This document shows positions 32,206-43,286 of a stretch of 64,000 nucleotides of DNA, in pieces. This DNA comes from Rhodobacterales bacterium (GTDB lineage: Bacteria; Pseudomonadota; Alphaproteobacteria; Rhodobacterales; Rhodobacteraceae). Under the pieces are notes generated by a model. It did not search any database, had not been told where the DNA came from, and saw nothing but the letters and a program-made list of their open reading frames with translations. The stretch is from positions 62,001 to 126,000 of the forward strand of contig JAJNPS010000009.1 in the NCBI GenBank assembly GCA_021155205.1, read 5' to 3'. How positions within the stretch are numbered: position 1 is the stretch's first letter; the number at the start of each line of letters is the position of its first letter. Position numbers and translations under genes: made by a program.

Positions 32206-34911
32206 CTAGTCGTCCACGCCCTGTTCGGCCACCCTCGCCACAGACACGACCTCCTCGCCGTCACTCACGTTGAACACCTTGACCCCGCCGGCCGATCGGG
32301 ACCGGAACGAAATCTGGTCCACCGGGACGCGGATCGACTGGCCGGTGCTGGTGGCCAGCATGATCTGGTCGGCCAGGTCGACCGGGAAGGATGCCACCAG
32401 CGGTCCGCCGCGCATCGCGCCGTCCATTGCCTTGACGCCCATGCCACCGCGACCGCGCACGGGATAGTCGTGGCTGGATGACAGCTTGCCCGACCCGCCT
32501 GCGGTGATGGTCAGGATCAGATCCTCGGCTGCCGACATCTCGGCATAGCGGTCGGGCGACAACTGGCCCGCGACAACCGCCTCTTCGTCGTCGTCGGCCT
32601 CATCCTCGGTCACGCCAGCCATCAGGCGGCGCTGCTTCAGATAGGCCGCGCGTTCCGCCGGGTCGGCCTCAAAGTGCCGGATGACCGACATCGACACCAC
32701 GCGGTCATCGCCCGACAGCCGCACGCCCCGGACGCCGGTGGAATCGCGCCCCTTGAACACGCGCACTTCGTCGGTCGAAAACCGGATCGCGCGCCCCGAG
32801 GACGTGACCAGCATCACATCATCATTTTCATTGCAAATCCGCGCATTTACGAGCGAAACCTCATCCGGCAGCTTCATCGCGATCTTGCCATTGCGCATGA
32901 CATTGGTGAAATCCGACAGGGCGTTGCGGCGCACATCACCATCGGAGGTGGCAAAGACGATCTGAAGGTTGTCCCATTCCTCCTCTGGCACGTCGACCGG
33001 CATAAGGGCGGCGATCGACACGCCCCCCTCGATCGGCAGGATGTTCACGATGGCCTTGCCCTTGGCCTGCCGTCCCGCCAGGGGGAGACGCCATGTCTTG
33101 AGCTTGTAGACCATGCCATCGGTGGTGAAGAACAACAGGTTCGTATGGGTGTTGGCGACAAAGAGCGTGGTGACGACGTCATCCTCCTTGGTCGCCATCG
33201 AGGCCAGACCCTTGCCGCCCCGGTTCTGGGCGCGGAACTCGGCGAGGGGGGTGCGCTTGATATAGCCGCCGGAGGTGATGGTCACGACCATGTCCTCACG
33301 CTCGATCAGGTCCTCGTCCTCCATGTCGCCGGACCAGTCGACGATTTCCGTGCGGCGCGGCACGGCGAACAGGGCTTTGACCTCGCGCAATTCGTCCGAG
33401 ATGATCGCCATGATCCGGTCGCGCGAGCCAAGGATTTCCAGGTAATCCTTGATCTTTGCAGCCAGTTCTTCAAGTTCGTCGGTGACTTCCTTGACGCCAA
33501 GGGCCGTCAGCCGCTGCAGGCGCAGGTCGAGAATGGCGCGGGCCTGGATTTCCGACAGATTATAGCTGCCGTCGTCGTTGATGGTGTGGCTGGGGTCGTC
33601 GATCAGCCGGATATAGTCGGCGATACCTTGCGCGGGCCAGCGGCGTTCCATCAGCTTTTCGCGCGCCTCGGCGGCATCGGCGCTGGCGCGGATGGTGCGG
33701 ACAACTTCATCCACGTTTGACACGGCGACGGCCAGACCACAGAGGACGTGGCTGCGTTCACGCGCCTTGCGGAGTTCAAAGGCGGTGCGCCGGGCGACAA
33801 CTTCCTCGCGGAAGGTGATGAAATAGCTTAGGAAATCGCGCAGCGTCAACTGTTCGGGGCGACCGCCGTTGAGCGCCAGCATGTTGCAGCCAAAGCTGAT
33901 CTGCATCGATGAGAACCGGAAGAGCTGGTTCAGCACCACATCGGCGGTGGCGTCCCGCTTCAACTCGATGACCACGCGGATGCCGATGCGGTCGCTTTCA
34001 TCGGCGATGTTCGAGATGCCTTCGATCTTTTTCTCGCGCACCATCTCGGCGATCTTTTCGATCATCGCGGCCTTGTTCACCTGATAGGGAACCTCGTCCA
34101 CGATGATGGCGAAACGGTCCTTGCGGATTTCCTCGATATGGGTTTTGGAGCGGATAATGACGGAACCCCGACCCTCCAGATAGGCCTTTCGCGCCCCTGA
34201 TCTACCAAGGATGGTGGCGCCGGTCGGGAAATCCGGGGCGGGGATGATCTCCATCAGCGCCTCGGTACTGATATCGGGATCGGCGATCATCGCAAGGGTG
34301 CCGTCAATGACCTCGCCCAGGTTGTGGGGCGGGATGTTGGTCGCCATGCCGACCGCAATGCCGCCAGCACCATTGACCAGCATGTTCGGGAACCGGGCGG
34401 GAAGGACGGTCGGTTCGCGGTCCTTGCCATCATAGTTGTCCTGGAAATCGACGGTTTCCTTGTCGATATCGGCCATCAGGAACGCCGCTGGCTTGTCCAT
34501 CCGCACTTCGGTATAGCGCATGGCGGCGGCATTGTCGCCGTCCATGGAGCCAAAATTTCCCTGTCCGTCCAAGAGCTTGAGCGACATCGAGAAGGGCTGT
34601 GCCATGCGCACGAGGGCGTCGTAAATCGCTGAGTCGCCATGGGGGTGGTATTTGCCCATGGTATCGCCGACCGGACGGGCGGATTTGCGGTAGGGTTTGT
34701 CATGGGTGTTGCCGGATTCGTACATCGCAAAGAGAATCCGGCGATGGACCGGCTTCAGACCGTCGCGCAGATCGGGGATGGCGCGGCTGACGATGACGCT
34801 CATCGCGTAGTCGAGATAGGCGGTCTTCATCTCCTGGACGATGTCGATCTGCGGTCCGTGCGGAACGGGGATTTCACCTGCGTTATCAATATCTTCGGGT
34901 GTGTCGGTCAC
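32206..34911 (-). CDS. gyrA: DNA gyrase subunit A
   Basis: A 901-residue type II topoisomerase breakage-reunion subunit. The active-site tyrosine is Tyr133 in AAAMRYTEVRM. The quinolone-resistance region reads KYHPHGDSAIYDALVRMAQ, with Ser94 and Asp98 at the E. coli Ser83 and Asp87 positions, the susceptible type. The GyrA box is QNRGGKG in the C-terminal beta-pinwheel. There is an acidic insert near residue 755 (EDEADDDEEAV). The start is GTG at 34911, in agreement with the usual N-terminus. The small gene at 32205 follows without a gap. Confidence 0.96.
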   Translation of the reverse strand: MTDTPEDIDNAGEIPVPHGPQIDIVQEMKTAYLDYAMSVIVSRAIPDLRDGLKPVHRRILFAMYESGNTHDKPYRKSARPVGDTMGKYHPHGDSAIYDALVRMAQPFSMSLKLLDGQGNFGSMDGDNAAAMRYTEVRMDKPAAFLMADIDKETVDFQDNYDGKDREPTVLPARFPNMLVNGAGGIAVGMATNIPPHNLGEVIDGTLAMIADPDISTEALMEIIPAPDFPTGATILGRSGARKAYLEGRGSVIIRSKTHIEEIRKDRFAIIVDEVPYQVNKAAMIEKIAEMVREKKIEGISNIADESDRIGIRVVIELKRDATADVVLNQLFRFSSMQISFGCNMLALNGGRPEQLTLRDFLSYFITFREEVVARRTAFELRKARERSHVLCGLAVAVSNVDEVVRTIRASADAAEAREKLMERRWPAQGIADYIRLIDDPSHTINDDGSYNLSEIQARAILDLRLQRLTALGVKEVTDELEELAAKIKDYLEILGSRDRIMAIISDELREVKALFAVPRRTEIVDWSGDMEDEDLIEREDMVVTITSGGYIKRTPLAEFRAQNRGGKGLASMATKEDDVVTTLFVANTHTNLLFFTTDGMVYKLKTWRLPLAGRQAKGKAIVNILPIEGGVSIAALMPVDVPEEEWDNLQIVFATSDGDVRRNALSDFTNVMRNGKIAMKLPDEVSLVNARICNENDDVMLVTSSGRAIRFSTDEVRVFKGRDSTGVRGVRLSGDDRVVSMSVIRHFEADPAERAAYLKQRRLMAGVTEDEADDDEEAVVAGQLSPDRYAEMSAAEDLILTITAGGSGKLSSSHDYPVRGRGGMGVKAMDGAMRGGPLVASFPVDLADQIMLATSTGQSIRVPVDQISFRSRSAGGVKVFNVSDGEEVVSVARVAEQGVDD

Positions 34912-35104
34912 GAGGTTCCGCGCTTTCTTGTCTGATCCAAGATTTGGTAGGTTTCAGGTTATACCATCCCAGCTATGGGGTGCAATGGGGCCTCGGCAGG
35001 GGCTTTGTCAGCCACCGAAGTGGAGTGACAACATATTGTTTTTATTGAAAAGAAATTGGAATCAGGCATCCTTTGCATCGGGGAGGATGGCAAAGGAGGT
35101 TTTG

Positions 35105-35374
35105 ATGCCCCGGACCGAGACGGAGTTGATGCTGAAAGGGTATGGCCTGACGACGGCCGAACTTTACTACCGGATGCCGGATTATCGAAGCGTTATCAAC
35201 AGCTTCATCTGGCAGGAGTATGATCTTGCGCCTGATTATCCGGCGCTGTTCAGGTTCATCGAATTCTGGCAGGGCAACATCGACGGGCCGCTGCATTCGG
35301 TGCGGTTCACCCACCGCAAACTGATCGGACCCGCAGAGTGGCGGAACGTCGTGGGGGAGTTCCGGGTCCATTGA
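35105..35374 (+). CDS. Usg-family protein
   Basis: An 89-residue protein matching the alphaproteobacterial Usg family (ELMLKGYGLTTAELYYRMPDYRS; a central NSFIWQEYDLAPDYP; RFIEFWQGNIDGPLHSVR). Its function is unknown. ATG at 35105 has GGAGG at 35095-35099; ATG at 35086 is in frame but lacks as good a site. The gene stands alone between gyrA and the arginase block. The family is nearly confined to alphaproteobacteria, which supports the taxonomic placement. Confidence 0.85.
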   Translation: MPRTETELMLKGYGLTTAELYYRMPDYRSVINSFIWQEYDLAPDYPALFRFIEFWQGNIDGPLHSVRFTHRKLIGPAEWRNVVGEFRVH

Positions 35375-35435
35375 TTGGTTGGGGTTGCTGACAGGTTCCT
35401 GTCGGGCATGTGTCGGCACGGGCAGGTGCCTGACG

Positions 35436-36470
35436 TCACTTCGCCCGAAGCACCATCCCGAACAGATCCCGCGGATCGTCCGGATCGGCGATCATGTCGA
35501 GATTGTCATAAAGCCCGGTCCCGGCCAGCTTGCCGCGGACGTAGCGCAGGGCCGAAAAATCCTCGATCGCGAAACCGACGGAATCAAACAGTGTCACCTG
35601 ATCCGCCGACACGCGCCCCGGCATCGCGCCGGTGATGACCTGCCACAACTCGGTCACGGGATGGTCGGGCGGCAGTTGCTGCAACTCGCCCTCCACCCGC
35701 GTCTGTTCGGGGTATTCGACGAAGATCGTCGCGCGCAGCAGGATGTCGCGGTGCAGTTCGGTCTTGCCGGGGCAATCGCCGCCGACCGCGTTCAGGTGGA
35801 CGCCCGCACCCACCATGTTGTCGGTCAGGATCGTCGCATACTGCTTGTCGGCGGTGACGGTGGTGATGATCTGCGCGCCAAGCATCGCGTCCTCGGCCGT
35901 CTTGCAGGACACCACGGTCAGCCCGCGCCCGGCAAGGTTCCTGGCGCATTTCGCGGTCGCCGCGGGGTCGATGTCGTAAAGGCGCACCTCGGTCAGGCCG
36001 CAGATGGCCTTGAACGCAAGGGCCTGGAATTCCGACTGCGCACCGTTGCCGATCAGGGCCATCGTGCTGGCACCCTTGGGGGCGAGCCAGTTCGACGCCA
36101 TGGCGCTGGTGGCGGCGGTCCGCAGGGCGGTCAGGATGGTCATTTCCGACAAGAGGACCGGATAGCCGGTGGCGACATCGGCCAAGAGGCCAAAGGCGGT
36201 GACGGTCTGCAATCCCTGCTTCATGTTCGACGGGTGGCCGTTCACGTATTTGAAGCCGTAGGTTTCGCCGTCCGACGTCGGCATCAGTTCGATCACGCCG
36301 ACGTCGGAATGGCTGGCCACACGCGGGGTCTTGTCGAACAGCGGCCAGCGGCGAAAGTCGGCTTCGATCTCGGCGGCGAGGTCCACCATGACGCGCTCGA
36401 TCCCAAGATGCAGCACCAGCTTCATCATGTTGTGGACCGAAACGAAGGGGACGAGGTTCAGGGTCATCAT
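35436..36470 (-). CDS. Ornithine cyclodeaminase
   Basis: A 344-residue NAD-dependent ornithine cyclodeaminase/mu-crystallin protein, converting ornithine to proline and ammonia. GFKYVNGHPSN, STMALIGNGAQSEFQALAF (dinucleotide motif), LNAVGGDCPGKTELH and VFVEYP-like FVEYPEQTRVEGE are typical. ATG at 36470 is chosen; the open frame continues upstream to a TTG that would overlap the arginase gene. It follows arginase by 10 bases, so arginine is routed through ornithine to proline in one operon. Confidence 0.9.
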   Translation of the reverse strand: MMTLNLVPFVSVHNMMKLVLHLGIERVMVDLAAEIEADFRRWPLFDKTPRVASHSDVGVIELMPTSDGETYGFKYVNGHPSNMKQGLQTVTAFGLLADVATGYPVLLSEMTILTALRTAATSAMASNWLAPKGASTMALIGNGAQSEFQALAFKAICGLTEVRLYDIDPAATAKCARNLAGRGLTVVSCKTAEDAMLGAQIITTVTADKQYATILTDNMVGAGVHLNAVGGDCPGKTELHRDILLRATIFVEYPEQTRVEGELQQLPPDHPVTELWQVITGAMPGRVSADQVTLFDSVGFAIEDFSALRYVRGKLAGTGLYDNLDMIADPDDPRDLFGMVLRAK

Positions 36471-36480
36471 GTGCACCAGT

Positions 36481-37404
36481 TCATTTTGCGCGGGTCGGGC
36501 GGTCAAAGACCTTTTTGCCCATGAGTGAGCCGACCAGATCGACCATCAGGCGGGCGGTCATGCCCCGGTCGTCGAGGAAGGGGTTCAGTTCGACCAGGTC
36601 GAGGGAAGTGACGAGGCCGGATTCGTGAAGGAGTTCCATCACCAGATGCGCCTCGCGGAAGGTGGTGCCGCCGGGGACTGTGGTGCCGACGGCGGGCGCG
36701 ATGGCGGGGTCGAGGAAATCGACGTCAAGGCTGACATGCAGCATGCCGCCATCGGCGCGCACCCGGTCGAGAAATTCGCGCAACGGGGCGGCGATGCCGC
36801 GTTCATCCAGCACGCGCATGTCGTTGATCGCGATGTCGTGGTCGAGAAGGGCCGCGTGTTCGGCTGGATCGACCGACCGGATGCCGTAAAGGCAGATGCG
36901 GTCGGCACGCACGGGGGCGGGAAAGGGGGGAAAGCCGTCGAACCCTTCGCGACCGGCGATATAGGACAGGGGCGTGCCGTGCAGGTTGCCCGATGTCGTG
37001 GTCAGCGGCGTGTGAAAATCGGAATGAGCATCGAGCCAGATCAGGTAAAGGGGACGTCCCTGACGCTGCGCAAAAGCGGCGGCGCCTGCGACCGATCCCA
37101 ATGCCAGCGAATGATCGCCGCCCAGGATGACGGGAAAGCCGCCCGTCGACAGGGCGTCATCGACGCGGTCCATCAGGGTCTCAGTCCAGGCAACGGTTTC
37201 GGGCAGTGAATGCACCGCCGGGTTGGGTGAGGTCACGTCGGGCAGATCGCCATGGGCGAGATCGCCCCAGTCGGTCACGCCATGGCCCTGGTCGCGGATC
37301 GCCGCCGCGAGGCCCGCGACGCGGTAGGCGGCAGGCCCCATCAGGCAGCCGGGGCGTTTCTGGCCGGAATCGATGGGGGCACCGATCAGGATGGCTTGGG
37401 TCAT
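36481..37404 (-). CDS. rocF: Arginase
   Basis: A 307-residue ureohydrolase with the complete manganese ligand set: GGDHSLA, WLDAHSDFHTP and SLDVDFLDPAIAP, plus ELNP near the C-terminus. It hydrolyses arginine to ornithine and urea. It is divergent from an Lrp/AsnC regulator and followed by ornithine cyclodeaminase, a frequent arrangement for arginine-responsive control. The C-terminal tail GKKVFDRPTRAK is basic. Confidence 0.93.
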   Translation of the reverse strand: MTQAILIGAPIDSGQKRPGCLMGPAAYRVAGLAAAIRDQGHGVTDWGDLAHGDLPDVTSPNPAVHSLPETVAWTETLMDRVDDALSTGGFPVILGGDHSLALGSVAGAAAFAQRQGRPLYLIWLDAHSDFHTPLTTTSGNLHGTPLSYIAGREGFDGFPPFPAPVRADRICLYGIRSVDPAEHAALLDHDIAINDMRVLDERGIAAPLREFLDRVRADGGMLHVSLDVDFLDPAIAPAVGTTVPGGTTFREAHLVMELLHESGLVTSLDLVELNPFLDDRGMTARLMVDLVGSLMGKKVFDRPTRAK

Positions 37405-37565
37405 GGAAAGCTCCGGTGGCGGTGCGGCGTCGGGCGCGTGATGAGGGACGGGTCGATCCTGGCACGGTTCCCGTGACGGTATCTTTGCATCTTGCGGCAG
37501 TCGCCAGTCCCGCTATTGTCAATTCGCATAGTGAGATGTGCAAAACGGCGGGAGAAGCAGTCAAT
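37405..37565. promoter_or_regulatory. Divergent control region between arginase and its Lrp-type regulator
   Basis: A 161-base gap between divergent genes. A degenerate dyad, TTCGCAT (37518-37524) and ATGTGCAAA (37531-37539, allowing mismatches), lies near the regulator start. A related TTTGCATCTTGC occurs at about 37484-37495. Lrp/AsnC proteins usually bind several degenerate palindromes in such spacers. The sites are inferred from symmetry and context only. Confidence 0.4.
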
Positions 37566-37997
37566 ATGGACGATACTGACCAGCGGCTGATTTCCGAACT
37601 GCGCCGTGACGGACGGGCGGCCCTGTCGGACCTGGCCGAGCGGCTGGGCTTAAGCCGCGCCACGGTGCGCGCGCGGATGGAGCGGCTGACCGAACGCGGC
37701 GAGATCGCCGGTTTTACAGTGATGACGCGGGCGGATGTGTCGGCGGCCCCGGTGCGCGGCCTGATGATGATTGGGATCGAGGGGCGCGGGGCGGAACGGA
37801 TCATGGCGCGGCTGTCGGGCCTGCCTGCAGTGCAGGCGGTGCATTCGACGAACGGCAAGTGGGACCTGATCGCCGAACTGGGCACCCAGACCCTGCAGGA
37901 ACTGGACGAGACGATCTTTCGCATCCGCAATATCGAGGGGGTGATGTCGTCGGAGACGAACCTGCTTCTCAGCACGCGCAAGGCCGGGCGGCGGTAG
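37566..37997 (+). CDS. Lrp/AsnC-family transcriptional regulator
   Basis: A 143-residue regulator. The N-terminal HTH is DQRLISELRRDGRAALSDLA followed by ERLGLSRATVRARMERL. The C-terminal RAM domain includes VQAVHSTNGKWDLIAELGTQTLQELDETI. Its position opposite arginase-ornithine cyclodeaminase suggests it is the local arginine-responsive activator. GGAGAA lies about 10 bases before the ATG. Confidence 0.88.
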   Translation: MDDTDQRLISELRRDGRAALSDLAERLGLSRATVRARMERLTERGEIAGFTVMTRADVSAAPVRGLMMIGIEGRGAERIMARLSGLPAVQAVHSTNGKWDLIAELGTQTLQELDETIFRIRNIEGVMSSETNLLLSTRKAGRR

Positions 37998-38042
37998 GGC
38001 GGGGTTCACGCCACCGCGACGCTGGGAATGAGGTGCGTCCCT

Positions 38043-38142
38043 CCCCCCTCGTGGAGAGGGTCAGGATGGGGAGGGTCAGGGAGGGGCAACGCCATGGTTG
38101 CAACAGACCCCTCCACCCCCAGCCCCACCACCACGAGGGGGG
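38043..38142. repeat. Extended GC-rich inverted repeat (REP-like)
   Basis: CCCCCCTCGTGG at 38043-38054 is the exact reverse complement of 38131-38142. The inner sequence is also partly complementary: GGGGAGGGTCAGGGAGGGG against CCCCTCCACCCCCAGCCCC. The whole unit could fold into an imperfect hairpin of about 100 bases. It occupies most of the 276-base gap between the Lrp regulator and ccmF. Such C/G-run palindromes are dispersed in many alphaproteobacterial genomes. Confidence 0.65.
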
Positions 38143-38273
38143 CAGGGGCGTCCAATGCCCGCAATTGGCGCACTGACATGGCCCGCAACCTGACAATCGC
38201 GCGACCAAGAGACGCAGGCGCTTTTCAGTCGCGCTGATGCGGCCTATCGTGACGCAGCAACCGGAGCTGCCCG

Positions 38274-40232
38274 ATGATCGTTGAACTAGGACATTTTGCC
38301 CTGATCCTGGCGTTGTGCGTGGCGGTGATCCAGACCGTTGTCCCGCTTTGGGGTGCGCACCGGCGGCAGGCAGGACTGATGGCGGTCGCGGAACCTGCGG
38401 CAATGATCCAGTTCCTGCTGGTCGCATTTGCCTTTGCCGCCCTGACCTATGCCTTTGTCAATTCGGACTTTTCCCTTGTCCTGGTGACGGCCAATTCGCA
38501 CACGCTGAAACCGATGCTTTACAAAGTGACGGGGGTCTGGGGCAATCACGAGGGGTCGCTGCTGCTCTGGACGATGATCCTTGCCCTTTTCGGGGCATCG
38601 GCGGCGTGGTTCGGGGGCAACCTGCCGACCACGCTCCGCGCCCGTGTGATCGCGGTGCAGGGGTCCATCGGGGTGGCGTTCCTGACGTTCATGCTGGTGA
38701 CTTCGAACCCGTTCTGGCGGCTGGAAGTTCCGCCGCTCGATGGCAACGATCTGAACCCCCTGCTGCAGGACCCCGGATTGGCGTTCCATCCGCCGTTTCT
38801 GTACCTGGGCTATGTGGGTCTGAGCATGTCGTTCAGTTTTGCGGTGGCCGCCCTGATCGAAGGGCGGGTCGATGCCGCCTGGGCGCGCTGGGTCAGGCCC
38901 TGGACTCTGGCGGCCTGGATCTTCCTGACCATCGGCATCGCGATGGGGTCGTGGTGGGCCTATTACGAACTTGGCTGGGGGGGCTTCTGGTTCTGGGATC
39001 CGGTGGAGAACGCATCCTTCATGCCGTGGCTCTTGGCGGGGGCGCTGTTTCATTCCGCCATCGTGGTGGAAAAGCGCGAGGCGCTGAAGTCGTGGACGAT
39101 CCTGCTGGCGATCCTGGCCTTCGGGTTCTCGCTGATCGGGACGTTCATCGTGCGGTCGGGGGTGATCACGTCCGTCCACGCCTTTGCCAACGATCCCAAA
39201 CGGGGGGTTTTCATCCTGATGATTCTGGCCGTGTTCACCGGCGGGGCGCTGATGCTGTATGCGTGGCGCGCAGGCGTTATGGAGGCCAAGGGGCTGTTTT
39301 CGGTCATCAGCCGGGAATCTGCGCTGGTGGCCAACAACATCCTTCTGGCGGTGTCGGCCTTTGTGGTGTTCGTGGGCACGATCTGGCCGTTGATGGCGCA
39401 GATTGTCCTGGGGCGCGCGCTGTCGGTGGGACCGCCGTTCTTCAATGCGGCCTTTACCCCCTTCATGGTGATCCTGGCGCTGATCCTGCCCGTCGGCGCG
39501 ATGCTGGCCTGGAAACGGGGCGATGCGGGGCGGTCGGTGCGGTCGCTTTGGGGCGCCGGGGTGCTGGCGGTGGCGCTGATGGCCCTGGCCTTTGCGATGC
39601 AGACGGGGCGGTCGGCCCTGGGGCCGGTGGGTCTTGGCCTCGGAGCCTGGGTGATTTTCGGGGCGCTGACGGATGTCTGGGGGCGGGCAGGGCGGACGCT
39701 GGCGCGTATCCCCCGCCTGCCGCGCGCGGACTGGGGACGGACAACGGCCCATGCGGGGTTTGGTGTCACCATCATCGCGGTGGCGGCGATGAATTCGTGG
39801 AAGACCGAGGATATCCGTGTCGTAAAAGAGGGGGAAAGCTATCCGCTCGGCTCCTATACCGTTACCCTGAACAAGGTCGATCAAGTGCGCGGGCCGAATT
39901 ATCTGTCCACCGTGGCCGACATGACGGTGTCGCAAGGCGGCGCGCCGATTGCGCGGCTTTTCCCGGAAAAACGCATCTATCCCGTGGCACGGATGCCGAC
40001 AACCGAGGCTGCGATCGCCTATGGCCTGATGCGCGACATCTATCTGGTGATCGGTGATCCGCAGAATGGCGGAGGCTGGGCGGTACGCAGTTACATCGAG
40101 CCTTTGGCGAACTGGCTTTGGGGCGGGGCGGGACTGATGGCGCTGGGCGGGCTGATCAGCCTGACGGACCGCCGATACCGGGTCGCGGCCGGCGCGCGTC
40201 GGCCAAAGCCAAAAGCGGTGCCTGCAGAATGA
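38274..40232 (+). CDS. ccmF: Cytochrome c heme lyase subunit CcmF
   Basis: A 652-residue polytopic membrane protein of System I cytochrome c maturation. The tryptophan-rich WWD domain reads YYELGWGGFWFWDPVENASF, placed on the periplasmic side. About 15 hydrophobic segments are visible, with SNPFWRLEVPPLDGNDLNPL before the WWD domain. It ligates heme from CcmE to apocytochromes. ATG at 38274 has GGAG upstream. The stop overlaps ccmH. ccmE is not immediately upstream; a repeat-filled gap precedes it. Confidence 0.95.
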   Translation: MIVELGHFALILALCVAVIQTVVPLWGAHRRQAGLMAVAEPAAMIQFLLVAFAFAALTYAFVNSDFSLVLVTANSHTLKPMLYKVTGVWGNHEGSLLLWTMILALFGASAAWFGGNLPTTLRARVIAVQGSIGVAFLTFMLVTSNPFWRLEVPPLDGNDLNPLLQDPGLAFHPPFLYLGYVGLSMSFSFAVAALIEGRVDAAWARWVRPWTLAAWIFLTIGIAMGSWWAYYELGWGGFWFWDPVENASFMPWLLAGALFHSAIVVEKREALKSWTILLAILAFGFSLIGTFIVRSGVITSVHAFANDPKRGVFILMILAVFTGGALMLYAWRAGVMEAKGLFSVISRESALVANNILLAVSAFVVFVGTIWPLMAQIVLGRALSVGPPFFNAAFTPFMVILALILPVGAMLAWKRGDAGRSVRSLWGAGVLAVALMALAFAMQTGRSALGPVGLGLGAWVIFGALTDVWGRAGRTLARIPRLPRADWGRTTAHAGFGVTIIAVAAMNSWKTEDIRVVKEGESYPLGSYTVTLNKVDQVRGPNYLSTVADMTVSQGGAPIARLFPEKRIYPVARMPTTEAAIAYGLMRDIYLVIGDPQNGGGWAVRSYIEPLANWLWGGAGLMALGGLISLTDRRYRVAAGARRPKPKAVPAE

Positions 40233-40705
40233 CGCGGGCGGTACGGGGATGGCGGGACAGATTCCTGCCCTGCCTGCTGGCATTTTTGCTGCTCGCGATG
40301 CCTGTGCTGGCGGTGCAACCGGACGAGATGCTGGCCGACCCGGTGCTTGAGGCGCGGGCGCGGGCGATCTCGAAAGACATCCGCTGCCCGGTCTGCCAGG
40401 GCGAAAGCATCGATGACAGCAACGCGCCGATCAGTCGAAGTCTGCGGTTGCTGATCCGCGAACGGCTGGTGGCGGGGGACACCGACGCGGCGGTGGTGGA
40501 GTATCTCGTGGACCGCTTTGGCGAGTTCGTGCTGTTCAACCCGCGTGCGACGGGGTCGGGGCTGGTCCTGTGGCTGGCGGCACCCGCGATGCTGATCGCG
40601 GGCGTCGGCGTGGCGGCGGTGGCGTTCCGACGCCGTCGCGCGGTGGTGGAGCGCGATTTGACGACCGAAGAGCGGGCAAGGCTGGATGACCTGTTGAAGG
40701 GGTAG
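40229..40705 (+). CDS. ccmH: Cytochrome c-type biogenesis protein CcmH
   Basis: A 158-residue membrane-anchored thiol reductase presenting apocytochrome cysteines to CcmF. A signal anchor spans about residues 10-28, and the active site is RCPVCQGESIDDSNA. A C-terminal transmembrane segment (LVLWLAAPAMLIAGVGVAAV) is followed by a basic/acidic tail. It starts in an ATGA overlap with ccmF. The length equals short CcmH/CycL proteins, so the CcmI-like part must be separate. Confidence 0.94.
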   Translation: MTRAVRGWRDRFLPCLLAFLLLAMPVLAVQPDEMLADPVLEARARAISKDIRCPVCQGESIDDSNAPISRSLRLLIRERLVAGDTDAAVVEYLVDRFGEFVLFNPRATGSGLVLWLAAPAMLIAGVGVAAVAFRRRRAVVERDLTTEERARLDDLLKG

Positions 40706-40730
40706 GGTTCCGGCTTGTCATGTCATTTAG

Positions 40731-40789
40731 GGCGGGCTTCAGCCCGCCAATTTGATCAACATTTGGGCAAAGTCGGACTGAAGCCCGAC
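40731..40789. repeat. Pair of related REP-like hairpins between ccmH and ilvN
   Basis: The first hairpin has GGCGGGCT (40731-40738), TC, and the exact complement AGCCCGCC (40741-40748). The second has GTCGGACT and AGCCCGAC (40772-40789) around GA with one mismatch. The halves are variants of the same sequence. It lies between convergent genes, where it may act as a bidirectional terminator and mRNA end stabiliser. Confidence 0.65.
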
Positions 40790-40824
40790 CTGCAAGAAGA
40801 ATCGATCCGGCTTCAACCTGACGC

Positions 40825-41385
40825 TCAGACCCCGCGCGCCAGCGCTGCAACCCCCGTCCGCGCGATCTCGACCAGACCCAAGGGCCGCATGAGGTCGGCA
40901 AAGGCGTCGATCTTGACCGGCGTGCCGGTCATCTCGAACACGAAAGATTCCAGCGTCGAATCCACCACATTGGCGCGGAAAATCTCGGCCAGTTGCAACG
41001 CCTCGACCCGAGCGGCACCCGTGCCCGCGACCTTCAAGAGCGCCAGTTCCCGCTGCACGCTTGGTCCCTCGGCAGTAAGGTCGTGGACGTCATGGACCGG
41101 CACCATCCGGCGCAGCTGCGCCTCGATCTGGTCGATGACCTGCGGCGTGCCGCGTGTGACCACGGTGATGCGGGACCGGTGCCCCTCATGGTCGACCTCG
41201 GCTACGGTCAGGCTGTCGATGTTGTAGCCGCGCCCCGAGAATAGCCCGATGACCCGCGCCAGAACACCGCTCTCATTGTCGACGATGACGGCCAGCGTGT
41301 GCTGTTCGATCACCTCGGCATTGGGATCGCGCAGGTCATAGGCGGAGTGGCTCGAGGAGCCTTTCTTGATATTGAGCGGCGACAT
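40825..41385 (-). CDS. ilvN: Acetolactate synthase small (regulatory) subunit
   Basis: A 186-residue regulatory subunit giving valine feedback control to the catalytic subunit. The ACT domain starts HTLAVIVDNESGVLARVIGLF with GRGYNIDSLTVAEVD, and the C-terminal domain has FRANVVDSTLESFVFEMTGTPVKI. The length matches IlvH-type subunits. It is co-transcribed downstream of ilvB, 70 bases away; a GC-rich hairpin lies in the gap, and AAGGGG precedes the ATG. Confidence 0.94.
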   Translation of the reverse strand: MSPLNIKKGSSSHSAYDLRDPNAEVIEQHTLAVIVDNESGVLARVIGLFSGRGYNIDSLTVAEVDHEGHRSRITVVTRGTPQVIDQIEAQLRRMVPVHDVHDLTAEGPSVQRELALLKVAGTGAARVEALQLAEIFRANVVDSTLESFVFEMTGTPVKIDAFADLMRPLGLVEIARTGVAALARGV

Positions 41386-41425
41386 CGCCTACCCCTTTCT
41401 TCTCTTCAAAAATATCCCGGGGGGT

Positions 41426-41445
41426 GCGGGGGGCTGGCCCCCCGC
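41426..41445. repeat. GC-rich hairpin between ilvB and ilvN
   Basis: GCGGGGGG (41426-41433), loop CTGG, CCCCCCGC (41438-41445). On the coding (minus) strand it is followed by GGGATATTTTTGAAG, which resembles a weak terminator or processing site. It may set the IlvB:IlvN ratio. The same stem-plus-ATATTTTTGAAG arrangement is, from memory, common in Rhodobacterales spacers. Confidence 0.55.
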
Positions 41446-41455
41446 TGCCGTCAGA

Positions 41456-43210
<1,755 letters not shown>

Positions 43211-43232
43211 GTCCGTCTCTCCATTCGCGCAA

Positions 43233-43260
43233 CAAAAAGCCCCCGGAGCTACTCGGGGGC
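43233..43260 (-). terminator. Attenuator terminator of ilvBN
   Basis: On the minus strand GCCCCCGAG, TAG, CTCCGGGGGC (one bulged C) is followed by TTTTTG, a good intrinsic terminator 23 bases before the ilvB ATG. Its 5' arm overlaps by two bases the CCCATGCGC sequence (43259-43267), which can pair instead with GCGCATGGG (43293-43301) in the end of the leader peptide gene. That alternative pairing would serve as antiterminator. Confidence 0.85.
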
Positions 43261-43286
43261 GCATGGGAACCTGATGGGGTCAACCG

